64,000 bases of DNA from Lytechinus pictus (Eukaryota > Echinodermata > Echinoidea > Temnopleuroida > Toxopneustidae), in NCBI RefSeq assembly GCF_037042905.1, contig NW_026974140.1:13938001-14002000 (forward strand). The letters run 5' to 3'. The notes under the pieces are model-generated. The model worked only from the letters and a program-made list of their open reading frames with translations. It was not told the DNA's origin and searched no databases. A program made the translations under genes and the position numbers. The first letter of the stretch is position 1. Each line of letters opens with the position of its first letter. Positions 1 through 12,153 of this stretch are shown in pieces.

Positions 1-1530
1 AGAGAGAAGGGTGTGGTATGTAAGAGAGGACCAGTGTTGTGATGGAGAAAGAAGGGTATGGTATGTAAGAGAGGATCAGTGTTGTGATGGAGAGAGAAGG
101 ATGTGGTATGGAGGAGAGGATCAGTGTTGTGATGGAGAGAGAATGATGTGGTATGTAAGAGAGGATCAGTGTATATAGTGATGGAGAGAGAAGGGTGTGG
201 TATGAAAGAGAAGACCAGTGTTGTGATGGAGAGAGAGAAGGGTGTGGTATGTAAGAGAGGACCAGTGTTGTGATGGAGAGAGAAGGGTGTGGTATGTAAG
301 AGAGGACCAGTGTATATAGTGATGGAGAGAGAAGGGTGTGGTATAAAGAGAGGACCAGTGTTGTGATGGAGAGAGAATGATGTGGTATGTAAGAGAGGAT
401 CAGTGTATATAGTGATGGAGAGAGAAGGGTGTGGTATGAAAGAGAGGACCAGTGTTGTGATGGAGAGAGAAGGGTGTGGTATGAAAGAGAGGACCAGTGT
501 TGTGATGGAGAGAGAAGGGTGTGGTATGAAAGAGAGGACCAGTGTTGTGATGGAGAGAGAGAAGGGTGTGGTATGTAAGAGAGGACCAGTGTTGTGATGG
601 AGAGAGAAGGGTGTGGTATGAAAGAGAGGACCAGTGTTGTGATGGAGAGAGAGAAGGGTGTGGTATGTAGGAGAGGATCAGTGTTGTGATGGAGAGAGAA
701 GGGTGTGGTATGAAAGAGAGGACCAGTGTTGTGATGGAGAGAGAAGGGTGTGGTATGTAAGAGAGGACCAGTGTTGTGATGGAGAGAGAGAAGGGTGTGG
801 TATGTAGGAGAGGATCAGTGTTGTGATGGAGAGAGAAGGGTGTGGTATGAAAGAGAGGACCAGTGTTGTGATGGAGAGAGAAGGGTGTGGTATGAAAGAG
901 AGGACCAGTGTTGTGATGGAGAGAGAGAAGGGTGTGGTATGTAAGAGAGGACCAGTGTTGTGATGGAGAGAGAAGGGTGTGGTATGTAAGAGAGGACCAG
1001 TGTTGTGATGGAGAGAGAAGGGTGTGGTATGGAGGAGAGGAACAGTGTTGTGATGGAGAGAGAAGGTTGTGGTATGAAAGAGAAGATCCGTGTTGTGATG
1101 GAGAGAGAAGAGTGTGGTATGTAAGAGAGGATCAGTGTATATAGTGATGGAGAGAGAAAGGTGTGGTATGAAAGAGAAGACCAGTGTTGTGATGGAGAGA
1201 GAGAAGGGTGTGGTATGTAAGAGAGGACCAGTGTTGTGATGGAGAAAGAAGGGTATGGTATGTAAGAGAGGATCAGTGTTGTGATGGAGAGAGAAGGATG
1301 TGGTATGGAGGAGAGGATCAGTGTTGTGATGGAGAGAGAGAAGGGTGTGGTATAAAAAAGAAGATCAGTGTTGTGATGGAGAGAGAAGGGTGTGGTATGG
1401 AGGAGAGGATCAGTGTTGTGATGGAGAGAGAGAAGGGTGTGGTATAAAAAAGAAGATCAGTGTATATAGTGATGGAGAGAGAAGGGTGTGGTATGTAAGA
1501 GAGGACCAGTGTTGTGATTGAGAGAGAAAG

Positions 1531-2418
1531 GTGTGGTATGTAAGAGAGGACCAGTGTTGTGATGGAGAAAGAAGGGTGTGGTATGTAAGAGAGGATCAGT
1601 GTTGTGATGGAGAGAGAAGGGTGTGGTATGGAGGAGAGGATCAGTGTTGTGATGGAGAGAGAGAAGGGTGTGGTATAAAAAAGAAGATCAGTGTATATAG
1701 TGATGGAGAGAGAAGGGTGTGGTATGTAAGAGAGGACCAGTGTTGTGATTGAGAGAGAAGGGTGTGGTATGTAAGAGAGGACCAGTGTTGTGATGGAGAA
1801 AGAAGGGTGTGGTATGTAAGAGAGGATCAGTGTTGTGATGGAGAGAGAAGGGTGTGGTATGGAGGAGAGGATCAGTGTTGTGATGGAGAGAGAGAAGGGT
1901 GTGGTATAAAAAAGAAGATCAGTGTATATAGTGATGGAGAGAGAAGGGTGTGGTATGTAAGAGAGGACCAGTGTTGTGATTGAGAGATAAGGGTGTGGTA
2001 TGTAAGAGAGGACCAGTGTTGTGATGGAGAGAGAAGGGTGTGGTATGTAAGAGAGGATCAGTGTTGTGATGGAGAGAGAAGGGTGTGGTATGGAGGAGAG
2101 GATCAGTGTTGTGATGGAGAGAGAGAAGGGTGTGGTATAAAAAAGAAGATCAGTGTATATAGTGATGGAGAGAGAAGGGTGTGGTATGTAAGAGAGGACC
2201 AGTGTTGTGATTGAGAGATAAGGGTGTGGTATGTAAGAGAGGACCAGTGTTGTGATGGAGAGAGAAGGGTGTGGTATGTAAGAGAGGATCAGTGTTGTGA
2301 TGGAGAGAGAAGGGTGTGGTATGGAGGAGAGGAACAGTGTTGTGATGGAGAAAGAAGGGTGTGGTATGTAAGAGAGGACCAGTGTTGTGATGGAGAGAGA
2401 GAAGGGTGTGGTATGTAA
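1531..2418 (+). repeat. 231-bp higher-order repeat, first block
   Basis: Five monomer variants of 45, 45, 47, 49 and 45 bp form a 231-bp unit that repeats at 1531, 1762, 1993 and (partly) 2224. The 49-bp variant carries ATAAAAAAGAAG and GTATATAGTG; the last monomer ends GTGATTGAGAGA. Spacing between copies is exactly 231 bp, which points to recent amplification of the five-monomer block. Confidence 0.9.
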
Positions 2419-4006
2419 GAGAGGATCCGTGTTGTGATGGAGAGAGAAGGGTGTGGTATGTAAGAGAGGATCCGTGTTGTGATGGAGAAAGAAGGGTGTG
2501 GTATGAAAAGGATCAGTGTTGTGATGGAGAGAGAATGGTGTGGTATGTAAGAGAGGACCAGTGTTGTGATGGAGAGAGAAGGGTGTGGTATGAAAGAGAG
2601 GACCAGTGTTGTGATGGAGAGAGAAGGGTGTGGTATGTAAGAGAGGACCAGTGTTGTGATGGAGAGAGAAGGGTGTGGTATAAAGAGAGGACCAGTGTTG
2701 TGATGGAGAGAGAATGATGTGGTATGTAAGAGAGGACCAATGTTGTGATGGAAAGAGAAGGGTGTGGTATGTAAGAGTCGATCATTGTGATGGAGAGAGA
2801 AGGGTGTGGTAGTGGTATAAAGAGAGGACCAGTGTTGTGATGGAGAGAGAAGGGTGTGGTATGTAAGAGAGGACCAGTGTATATAGTGATGGAGAGAGAA
2901 GGGTGTGGTATGAAAGAGAAGACCAGTGTTGTGATGGAGAGAGAGAAGGGTGTGGTATGTAAGAGAGGACCAGTGTTGTGATGGAGAGAGAAGGGTGTGG
3001 TATGTAAGAGAGGACCAGTGTTGTGATGGAGAGAGAAGGGTGTGGTATAAAGAGAGGACCAGTGTTGTGATGGAGAGAGAATGATGTGGTATGTAAGAGA
3101 GGATCAGTGTATATAGTGATGGAGAGAGAAGGGTGTGGTATGAAAGAGAAGACCAGTGTTGTGATGGAGAGAGAGAAGGGTGTGGTATGTAAGAGAGGAC
3201 CAGTGTTGTGATGGAGAGAGAAGGGTGTGGTATGTAAGAGAGGACCAGTGTTGTGATGGAGAGTGAAGGGTGTGGTATGAAAGAGAGGACCAGTGTTGTG
3301 ATGGAGAGAGAAGGGTGTGGTATGTAAGAGAGGACCAGTGTTGTGATGGAGAGAGAAGGGTGTGGTATAAAGAGAGGACCAGTGTTGTGATGGAGAGAGA
3401 ATGATGTGGTATGTAAGAGAGGACCAATGTTGTGATGGAAAGAGAAGGGTGTGGTATGTAAGAGTGGATCATTGTGATGGAGAGAGAAGGGTGTGGTAGT
3501 GGTATAAAGAGAGGACCAGTGTTGTGATGGAGAGAGAAGGGTGTGGTATGTAAGAGAGGACCAGTGTATATAGTGATGGAGAGAGAAGGGTGTGGTATGA
3601 AAGAGAAGACCAGTGTTGTGATGGAGAGAGAGAAGGGTGTGGTATGTAAGAGAGGACCAGTGTTGTGATGGAGAGAGAAGGGTGTGGTATGTAAGAGAGG
3701 ACCAGTGTTGTGATGGAGAGAGAAGGGTGTGGTATAAAGAGAGGACCAGTGTTGTGATGGAGAGAGAATGATGTGGTATGTAAGAGAGGATCAGTGTATA
3801 TAGTGATGGAGAGAGAAGGGTGTGGTATGAAAGAGAAGACCAGTGTTGTGATGGAGAGAGAGAAGGGTGTGGTATGTAAGAGAGGACCAGTGTTGTGATG
3901 GAGAGAGAAGGGTGTGGTATGTAAGAGAGGACCAGTGTATATAGTGATGGAGAGAGAAGGGTGTGGTATAAAGAGAGGACCAGTGTTGTGATGGAGAGAG
4001 AATGAT

Positions 4007-6640
4007 GTGGTATGTAAGAGAGGATCAGTGTATATAGTGATGGAGAGAGAAGGGTGTGGTATGAAAGAGAGGACCAGTGTTGTGATGGAGAGAGAAGGGT
4101 GTGGTATGAAAGAGAGGACCAGTGTTGTGATGGAGAGAGAAGGGTGTGGTATGAAAGAGAGGACCAGTGTTGTGATGGAGAGAGAGAAGGGTGTGGTATG
4201 TAAGAGAGGACCAGTGTTGTGATGGAGAGAGAAGGGTGTGGTATGAAAGAGAGGACCAGTGTTGTGATGGAGAGAGAGAAGGGTGTGGTATGTAGGAGAG
4301 GATCAGTGTTGTGATGGAGAGAGAAGGGTGTGGTATGAAAGAGAGGACCAGTGTTGTGATGGAGAGAGAAGGGTGTGGTATGTAAGAGAGGACCAGTGTT
4401 GTGATGGAGAGAGAGAAGGGTGTGGTATGTAGGAGAGGATCAGTGTTGTGATGGAGAGAGAAGGGTGTGGTATGAAAGAGAGGACCAGTGTTGTGATGGA
4501 GAGAGAAGGGTGTGGTATGAAAGAGAGGACCAGTGTTGTGATGGAGAGAGAGAAGGGTGTGGTATGTAAGAGAGGACCAGTGTTGTGATGGAGAGAGAAG
4601 GGTGTGGTATGTAAGAGAAGATCCGTGTTGTGATGGAGAGAGAAGAGTGTGGTATGTAAGAGAGGATCAGTGTATATAGTGATGGAGAGAGAAAGGTGTG
4701 GTATGAAAGAGAAGACCAGTGTTGTGATGGAGAGAGAGAAGGGTGTGGTATGTAAGAGAGGACCAGTGTTGTGATGGAGAAAGAAGGGTGTGGTATGTAA
4801 GAGAGGATCAGTGTTGTGATGGAGAGAGAAGGATGTGGTATGGAGGAGAGGATCAGTGTTGTGATGGAGAGAGAGAAGGGTGTGGTATAAAAAAGAAGAT
4901 CAGTGTTGTGATGGAGAGTGAAGGGTGTGGTATGGAGGAGAGGATCAGTGTTGTGATGGAGAGAGAGAAGGGTGTGGTATAAAAAAGAAGATCAGTGTAT
5001 ATAGTGATGGAGAGAGAAGGGTGTGGTATGTAAGAGAGGACCAGTGTTGTGATTGAGAGAGAAAGGTGTGGTATGTAAGAGAGGACCAGTGTTGTGATGG
5101 AGAAAGAAGGGTGTGGTATGTAAGAGAGGATCAGTGTTGTGATGGAGAGAGAAGGGTGTGGTATGGAGGAGAGGATCAGTGTTGTGATGGAGAGAGAGAA
5201 GGGTGTGGTATAAAAAAGAAGATCAGTGTATATAGTGATGGAGAGAGAAGGGTGTGGTATGTAAGAGAGGACCAGTGTTGTGATTGAGAGAGAAGGGTGT
5301 GGTATGTAAGAGAGGACCAGTGTTGTGATGGAGAAAGAAGGGTGTGGTATGTAAGAGAGGATCAGTGTTGTGATGGAGAGAGAAGGGTGTGGTATGGAGG
5401 AGAGGATCAGTGTTGTGATGGAGAGAGAGAAGGGTGTGGTATAAAAAAGAAGATCAGTGTATATAGTGATGGAGAGAGAAGGGTGTGGTATGTAAGAGAG
5501 GACCAGTGTTGTGATTGAGAGATAAGGGTGTGGTATGTAAGAGAGGACCAGTGTTGTGATGGAGAGAGAAGGGTGTGGTATGTAAGAGAGGATCAGTGTT
5601 GTGATGGAGAGAGAAGGGTGTGGTATGGAGGAGAGGATCAGTGTTGTGATGGAGAGAGAGAAGGGTGTGGTATAAAAAAGAAGATCAGTGTATATAGTGA
5701 TGGAGAGAGAAGGGTGTGGTATGTAAGAGAGGACCAGTGTTGTGATTGAGAGATAAGGGTGTGGTATGTAAGAGAGGACCAGTGTTGTGATGGAGAGAGA
5801 AGGGTGTGGTATGTAAGAGAGGATCAGTGTTGTGATGGAGAGAGAAGGGTGTGGTATGGAGGAGAGGAACAGTGTTGTGATGGAGAAAGAAGGGTGTGGT
5901 ATGTAAGAGAGGACCAGTGTTGTGATGGAGAGAGAGAAGGGTGTGGTATGTAAGAGAGGATCCGTGTTGTGATGGAGAGAGAAGGGTGTGGTATGTAAGA
6001 GAGGATCCGTGTTGTGATGGAGAAAGAAGGGTGTGGTATGAAAAGGATCAGTGTTGTGATGGAGAGAGAATGGTGTGGTATGTAAGAGAGGACCAGTGTT
6101 GTGATGGAGAGAGAAGGGTGTGGTATGAAAGAGAGGACCAGTGTTGTGATGGAGAGAGAAGGGTGTGGTATGTAAGAGAGGACCAGTGTTGTGATGGAGA
6201 GAGAAGGGTGTGGTATAAAGAGAGGACCAGTGTTGTGATGGAGAGAGAATGATGTGGTATGTAAGAGAGGACCAATGTTGTGATGGAAAGAGAAGGGTGT
6301 GGTATGTAAGAGTGGATCATTGTGATGGAGAGAGAAGGGTGTGGTAGTGGTATAAAGAGAGGACCAGTGTTGTGATGGAGAGAGAAGGGTGTGGTATGTA
6401 AGAGAGGACCAGTGTATATAGTGATGGAGAGAGAAGGGTGTGGTATGAAAGAGAAGACCAGTGTTGTGATGGAGAGAGAGAAGGGTGTGGTATGTAAGAG
6501 AGGACCAGTGTTGTGATGGAGAGAGAAGGGTGTGGTATGTAAGAGAGGACCAGTGTTGTGATGGAGAGAGAAGGGTGTGGTATAAAGAGAGGACCAGTGT
6601 TGTGATGGAGAGAGAATGATGTTATATGTAAGAGAGGATC
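4007..6640 (+). repeat. Second copy of a ~3.5-kb segment of the satellite
   Basis: This stretch repeats the order of monomer variants seen at about 382-3100. The offset is 3625 bp at 382/4007 and 3535 bp from 1208/4743 onward. The 90-bp difference equals two monomers missing from this copy near 4610. Landmark variants recur at the 3535-bp offset, such as the shortened GATCATTGTGATGG unit followed by GGTAGTGGTATA (about 2776 and 6311). The 231-bp blocks recur at 5066, 5297, 5528 and 5759. Very few substitutions separate the copies, so the duplication looks recent, or two haplotypes were joined in assembly. Confidence 0.85.
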
Positions 6641-7360
6641 AGTGTATATAGTGATGGAGAGAGAAGGGTGTGGTATGAAAGAGAAGACCAGTGTTGTGAT
6701 GGAGAGAGAGAAGGGTGTGGTATGTAAGAGAGGACCAGTGTTGTGATGGAGAGAGAAGGGTGTGGTATGTAAGAGAGGACCAGTGTATATAGTGATGGAG
6801 AGAGAAGGGTGTGGTATAAAGAGAGGACCAGTGTTGTGATGGAGAGAGAATGATGTGGTATGTAAGAGAGGATCAGTGTATATAGTGATGGAGAGAGAAG
6901 GGTGTGGTATAAAAGAGAAGACCAGTGTTGTGATGGAGAGAGAGAAGGGTGTGGTATGTAAGAGAGGACCAGTGTTGTGATGGAGAGAGAAGGGTGTGGT
7001 ATGTAAGAGAGGATCAGTGTATATAGTGATGGAGAGAGAAGGGTGTGGTATGAAAGAGAAGACCAGTGTTGTGATGGAGAGAGAGAAGGGTGTGGTATGT
7101 AAGAGAGGACCAGTGTTGTGATGGAGAGAGAAGGGTGTGGTATGTAAGAGAGGACCAGTGTTGTGATGGAGAGAGAAGGGTGTGGTATAAAGAGAGGACC
7201 AGTGTTGTGATGGAGAGAGAATGATGTGGTATGTAAGAGAGGACCAATGTTGTGATGGAAAGAGAAGGGTGTGGTATGTAAGAGTTGATCATTGTGATGG
7301 AGAGAGAAGGGTGTGGTAGTGGTATAAAGAGAGGACCAGTGTTGTGATGGAGAGAGAAGG

Positions 7361-9360
7361 GTGTGGTATAAAAGAGAGGACCAGTGTTGTGATGGAGAGA
7401 GAAGGGTGTGGTATGTAAGAGAGGACAAGTGTTGTGATGGAGAGAGAAGGGTGTGGTATGTAAGAGAGGATCATTGTTGTGATGGAGAGAGAAGGGTGTG
7501 GTATGTAAGAGAGAACCAGTGTTGTGATGGAGAGAGAAGTGTGTGGTATGTAAGAGAGGATCAGTGTTGTGATTGAGAGAGAAGGGTGTGGTATGTAAGA
7601 GTGGACCAGTGTTGTGATGGAGAGAGAAGGGTGTGGTATGTAAAAGAGGACCAGTGTTGTGATGGAGAGAGAATTGTGTGGTATGTAAGAGAGGACAAGT
7701 GTTGTGATGGAGAGAGAAGGGTGTGGTATGTAAGAGAGGACAAGTGTTGTGATGGAGAGAGAAGGGTGTGGTATGTAAGAGAGGATCATTGTTGTGATGG
7801 AGAGAGAAGGGTGTGGTATGTAAGAGAGAACCAGTGTTGTGATGGAGAGAGAAGTGTGTGGTATGTAAGAGAGGATCAGTGTTGTGATGGAGAGAGAAGG
7901 GTGTGGTATGTAAGAGAGGATCAGTGTTGTGATGGAGAGAGAAGGGTGTGGTATGTAAGAGAGAACCAGTGTTGTGATGGAGAGAGAATTGTGTGGTATG
8001 TAAGAGAGGACAAGTGTTGTGATGGAGAGAGAAGGGTGTGGTATGTAAGAGAGGACAAGTGTTGTGATGGAGAGAGAAGGGTGTGGTATGTAAGAGAGGA
8101 TCATTGTTGTGATGGAGAGAGAAGGGTGTGGTATGTAAGAGAGAACCAGTGTTGTGATGGAGAGAGAAGTGTGTGGTATGTAAGAGAGGATCATTGTTGT
8201 GATGGAGAGAGAAGGGTGTGGTATGTAAGAGAGAACCAGTGTTGTGATGGAGAGAGAAGTGTGTGGTATGTAAAAGAGGACCAGTGTTGCGATTGAGAGA
8301 GAAGGGTGTGGTATGTAAGAGAGGATCAGTGTTGTGATGGAGAGAGAAGGGTTTGGTATGTAAGAGAGGATCAGTGTTGTGATGGAGAGAGAAGGGTGTG
8401 GTATGAAAGAGAGGATCAGTGTTGTGATGGAGAGAGAAGGGTGTGGTATGAAAGAGAGGATCAGTGTTGTGATGGAGAGAGAAGGGTGTGGTATGTAAGA
8501 GAGAACCAGTGTTGTGATGGAGAGAGAAGTGTGTGGTATGTAAGAGAGGATCAGTGTTGTGATGGAGAGAGAAGGGTGTGGTATGTAAGAGAGGATCAGT
8601 GTTGTGATGGAGAGAGAAGGGTGTGGTATGTAAGAGAGAACCAGTGTTGTGATGGAGAGAGAATTGTGTGGTATGTAAGAGAGGACAAGTGTTGTGATGG
8701 AGAGAGAAGGGTGTGGTATGTAAGAGAGGACAAGTGTTGTGATGGAGAGAGAAGGGTGTGGTATGTAAGAGAGGATCATTGTTGTGATGGAGAGAGAAGG
8801 GTGTGGTATGTAAGAGAGAACCAGTGTTGTGATGGAGAGAGAAGTGTGTGGTATGTAAGAGAGGATCAGTGTTGTGATGGAGAGAGAAGGGTGTGGTATG
8901 TAAGAGAGGACAAGTGTTGTGATGGAGAGAGAAGGGTGTGGTATGTAAGAGAGGATCATTGTTGTGATGGAGAGAGAAGGGTGTGGTATGTATGAGAGGA
9001 TCAGTGTTGTGATGGAGAGAGAAGGGTGTGGTATGTAAGAGAGAACCAGTGTTGTGATGGAGAGAGAAGTGTGTGGTATGTAAAAGAGGACCAGTGTTGC
9101 GATTGAGAGAGAAGGGTGTGGTATGTAAGAGAGGATCATTGTTGTGATGGAGAGAGAAGGGTGTGGTATGTAAGAGAGAACCAGTGTTGTGATGGAGAGA
9201 GAAGTGTGTGGTATGTAAGAGAGGATCATTGTTGTGATGGAGAGAGAAGGGTGTGGTATGTAAGAGAGAACCAGTGTTGTGATGGAGAGAGAAGTGTGTG
9301 GTATGTAAAAGAGGACCAGTGTTGCGATTGAGAGAGAAGGGTGTGGTATGTAAGAGAGGA
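7361..9360 (+). repeat. Homogeneous 45-bp subarray with 675-bp block duplication
   Basis: Here nearly every monomer is exactly 45 bp, so both strands read open for long distances (646 codons on the minus strand). Monomer subtypes can be read by single changes: GACAAG, GATCATTG, GAGAACCAG, AAGTGTGTGG, AATTGTGTGG. The subtype order around 7826-8170 recurs 675 bp (15 monomers) downstream around 8501-8840. A block ending TGCGATTGAG occurs at about 8290, 9090 and 9330. Confidence 0.85.
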
Positions 9361-9889
9361 TCAGTGTTGTGATGGAGAGAGAGAAGGGTGTGGTATGTAA
9401 GAGAGGATCCGTGTGGTGATGGAGAGAGAAGGGTGTGGTATGGAGGAGAGGAACAGTGTTGTGATGGAGAGAGAAGGGTGTGGTATGTAAGAGAGGACCA
9501 GTGTTGTAATGGAGAGATAAGGGTGTGGTATGTAAGAGAGGACCAGTGTTGTGATGGAGAGATAAGGGTGTGGTATGTAAGAGAGAACCAGTGTTGTGAT
9601 GGAGAGAGAAGTGTGTGGTATGTAAAAGAGGACCAGTGTTGCGATTGAGAGAGAAGGGTGTGGTATGTAAGAGAGGATCAGTGTTGTGATGGAGAGAGAA
9701 GGGTTTGGTATGAAAAAGAGGACCAGTGTTGCGATTGAGAGAGAAGGGTGTGGTATGTAAGAGAGGATCAGTGTTGTGATGGAGAGAGAAGGGTTTGGTA
9801 TGAAAAAGAGGACCAGTGTTGCGATCTCCCAGCTCCCCTTATCAATTCTAATTGTATCACATCGGTATCTCACTCACAGTCCTTGAATT

Positions 9890-9909
9890 CTCTCTCTCTC
9901 TCTCTCTCT
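9890..9909. repeat. (TC)n microsatellite
   Basis: Short uninterrupted TC dinucleotide run just outside the right edge of satellite array 1. Confidence 0.9.
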
Positions 9910-10000
9910 ATCACATCATCACCTCTCTTAATTTTCGCACTTTCTTTTGTATTGGAAATAAACAAACGATCCAATCAATGTAGCTTGATTACAGTTCAGA

Positions 10001-10006
10001 TTTATT
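10001..10006 (-). terminator. Polyadenylation signal AATAAA for the minus-strand coiled-coil gene
   Basis: The plus strand reads TTTATT, so the minus strand reads AATAAA, about 135 nt past the TAA stop at 10141-10143. It is the first canonical signal after the stop and implies a short 3' UTR. The transcript would end only about 150 bp from the satellite array. Confidence 0.6.
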
Positions 10007-10140
10007 TTTTACAGTACAGTTCGTTTTCTTTTACATCAAATCCAAGCTTCTACATATTATATTTTTACGCATGCATATTTGATTTTTCTATTTCTTTTTC
10101 TAGTATGCCCCCATCTTCCTTTGCTGTGACCATAATCACC

Positions 10141-11898
10141 TTACTCTTCTGGGTTAGGCGACATGATATCATTTAAAGGGTCAACCATTCGATTTCTCAT
10201 ACACCCAAGACCACAGGGTCCCGTGTGATTTGCCTGCTTTAGTTCATACACTTGTTTTTCAAGCTCACACATCTGTTTTTTAAGTTCAGAAATATCCTCT
10301 TGAAGATTCTTATTTTCATTCATTACTTTCATTTCCAATGATGAAAACGCATTGGCGTGATTTCTACGCTCATTATTTGATCTTACAGATTGGCGGACAT
10401 GTGCCTTCTTTAATCGAAAAAACTCCCGAGATAACTTCATGGTGTTTGAAAATAGCCAGTTAATAGTAAAATAAATACTTGTTCCAATAGTGTACTGACT
10501 GCTATCTTTGTTATATTCCTTAGAAGAGAGGCTGTTTGGAACAGACAATACATCATTATCCTCATTAGAAGAACTGCTACTTGACACCGGAGATAGTTCA
10601 GCGATCTTCTCTTTGACCTTGCTCCCAAGGCCAATATCATCTGGTAGAGGAGGACCATCATGGTTTGCTATGTCCAATGATGCTTGGCTTTGGCTGTATA
10701 AAATCAATAATATTCAATGATGTCTTGATTGCTAGGAAGTTGCCATCAAAGAACATTAAAGGGATGTTCCGGGCTGAAAATATTTATAACCAAATAAATA
10801 GGGTAAAATTCACAGAGCAAAATGCTCAAAATTTCATCAAGATCTGATAACATATAGCGAAGTTATGGAATTTCAAAGTTTAGTAATCTATTGTGAAAAC
10901 AGTTATGCACGTCGGCATGAATATTTATTAGATGGGCTGATGATGTCACTTCCCCCACTTTACTTTTTCTTATGTTATTACATGAAGTCATTGTTTCATT
11001 TTTCATACATGTGTGAATGATATGTCTCCCTCGTAATTTACAGTTACAGTACTGAATATCTAATGCACTTAATCAGTTGGTTTTTCCCAATATTGTTAGT
11101 TCTTGAATGGAAAAATTTGAATAAACCTAATTTCATATGATAAAATACAAAAACAAGTGGGGATATCAGTTTGCTCATTAAATATCCATGGAGACATGCC
11201 CAAAACTGTTTCATCGGAATAATGCAATTCTTTGAAGTGCCATAACTTTATTATTCCTTGTCCACAATTTCAGTGTTTTGTTAGTCTGATTTTTTTTTAA
11301 TCTGTTCAAATTATCTTATCCTGGAGTATCCCTTTAATAAACACATAAAAATGCATCAAGATATATAAATTTATATCTACATCAAGAAAAACACATCTAA
11401 AAAGTATTATCATGGCGAGGAAATGAGAAATGATATACAAGACGGAATGACACATTTTTATATAGAATTTTTTTTTGAATTGAGAAAAGCTTCAATGTTT
11501 CAAGGTTTTATTCTTATAACATTTCACATTCATACATGCACATAGACAACCGATTTTACAAAGTAATGTTTTCATAGATGATTTATGTAAGGTACAAACA
11601 AAGTTCCCGTATAAAACATGAAATCATGTAAAACAAATTATTATAGAATAGTTGTTCTAAAATACTGACTGAGAAAAAGGGAGAGAGGTGGATATCAAGG
11701 ACCCAAAATTAAAAGCATTGATATTCTTTGTTTTACATCATGATTCTACTAAAGTGAATCGGGATTGGTGTTACAGAACAAATTATATACACAGCGTAAC
11801 AAAAATCATAAAATCATGAATTATAATCCATAGGCCTACCTCAAATTTTCCATGATGCGATAATTGTTCATCTCCACGATTGAGGCGAAACTTGCCAT
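10141..11898 (-). CDS. Two-exon coiled-coil protein, 203 aa, family not recognised
   Basis: Coding exons are 11898..11840 (59 nt) and 10693..10141 (553 nt), total 612 nt including TAA. Exon 1 starts ATGG with A at -3, reads MASFASIVEMNNYRIMENL and ends AG|GTAGG. Exon 2 follows a TTTTATACAG acceptor, and the split codon AG|C gives Ser20. An upstream acceptor (pyrimidine-rich, ending AAATAG) at 11935 suggests a 5' UTR intron and a 95-nt exon 11934..11840. Visible in the protein: a six-serine run at about 57-62 in acidic context, VPNSLSS at about 71-77, a basic stretch, a coiled coil at about 128-175 with Leu/Met/Val heptads, then CGLGC at 180-184. There is no signal peptide or clear membrane segment. 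The intron (11839..10694) carries a TTAA-type transposon. Function unknown; the second coiled-coil gene in this window has the same plan. The exon structure is inference from splice sites and phase; a cDNA would settle it. Confidence 0.7.
10756..11337. mobile_element. TTAA-flanked fold-back MITE inside the intron
   Basis: TTAA at 10756-10759 and 11334-11337 flank an element that starts AGGGATGTTCCGGGCTG and ends CCTGGAGTATCCCT, with inverted arms sharing GTAAAATTCAC-type and AGTTATGGAATTTC-type sequence. The TTAA target duplication fits Kolobok or piggyBac mobilisation. Same family as 23448-24054, 24531-25080 and 35028-35842. Confidence 0.85.
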
Positions 11899-11934
11899 GG
11901 TTTGACTTTGAATAGACTGTTGCAGACGTACCAA

Positions 11935-12153
11935 CTATTTACGAAAAAGGAAAGGAAAATTTATCTATTTTAATTCATTTACTGAAGAATCATTAATTCA
12001 TTCATTTATTTATTTCAACACGGGAAGACTTATTCAGCAAAAGCTGTTTTTCGATAGGTCCATGCATAATCAAAGAAGCCTCTTCAACAATAGTTTGGTC
12101 ACCTATGAGGCCCTGGAGAATATATACACATAAAACATAAATTAAAAAATATG
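11935..12153. other. Upstream flank of the minus-strand coiled-coil gene
   Basis: Contains the pyrimidine-rich tract (on the minus strand) before the proposed 5' UTR acceptor at 11935. I see no promoter motif that I would assign. Confidence 0.3.

Larger units (their letters stand above)
1..9825 (+). repeat. 45-bp satellite array 1 (continues off the left edge)
   Basis: The whole stretch is a head-to-tail array of a 45-bp monomer, about 215 copies. Typical landmarks are GATGGAGAGAGAAGG, GTGTGGTATG, TAAGAGAGGACC and AGTGTTGT. Variants gain 2 bp (an extra GA), replace GTTGT with GTATATAGT, or change GTAAGAG to GGAGGAG, AAAGAG or AAAAAAG. A typical monomer has 20 G and only 2 C on the plus strand. 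Because 45 is a multiple of 3, frames stay open on both strands and give long 15-residue-repeat ORFs, which I treat as by-products. The array ends abruptly at about 9825, where GTTGCGAT gives way to CTCCCAGCTCC. Confidence 0.97.

Noticed and set aside
7586..8995. Plus-strand Cys-rich repeat ORFs (WYVREDQCCDGERR-like)
   Set aside because: Same satellite artefact; they could be mistaken for a Cys-rich repetitive protein but are interrupted wherever a monomer gains 2 bp.
7289..9229. 646-codon minus-strand open frame with a 15-residue repeat (LSYIPHPSLSITT-like)
   Set aside because: It lies wholly inside the satellite, the plus strand is open too, and the frame exists because the monomer is 45 bp. 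Changes between monomers do not favour synonymous sites. No start context, splice sites or flanking unique exon.
1..9825. CRISPR-like regular repeats
   Set aside because: There are no unique spacers, units are contiguous variants of one sequence, and the DNA is eukaryotic.
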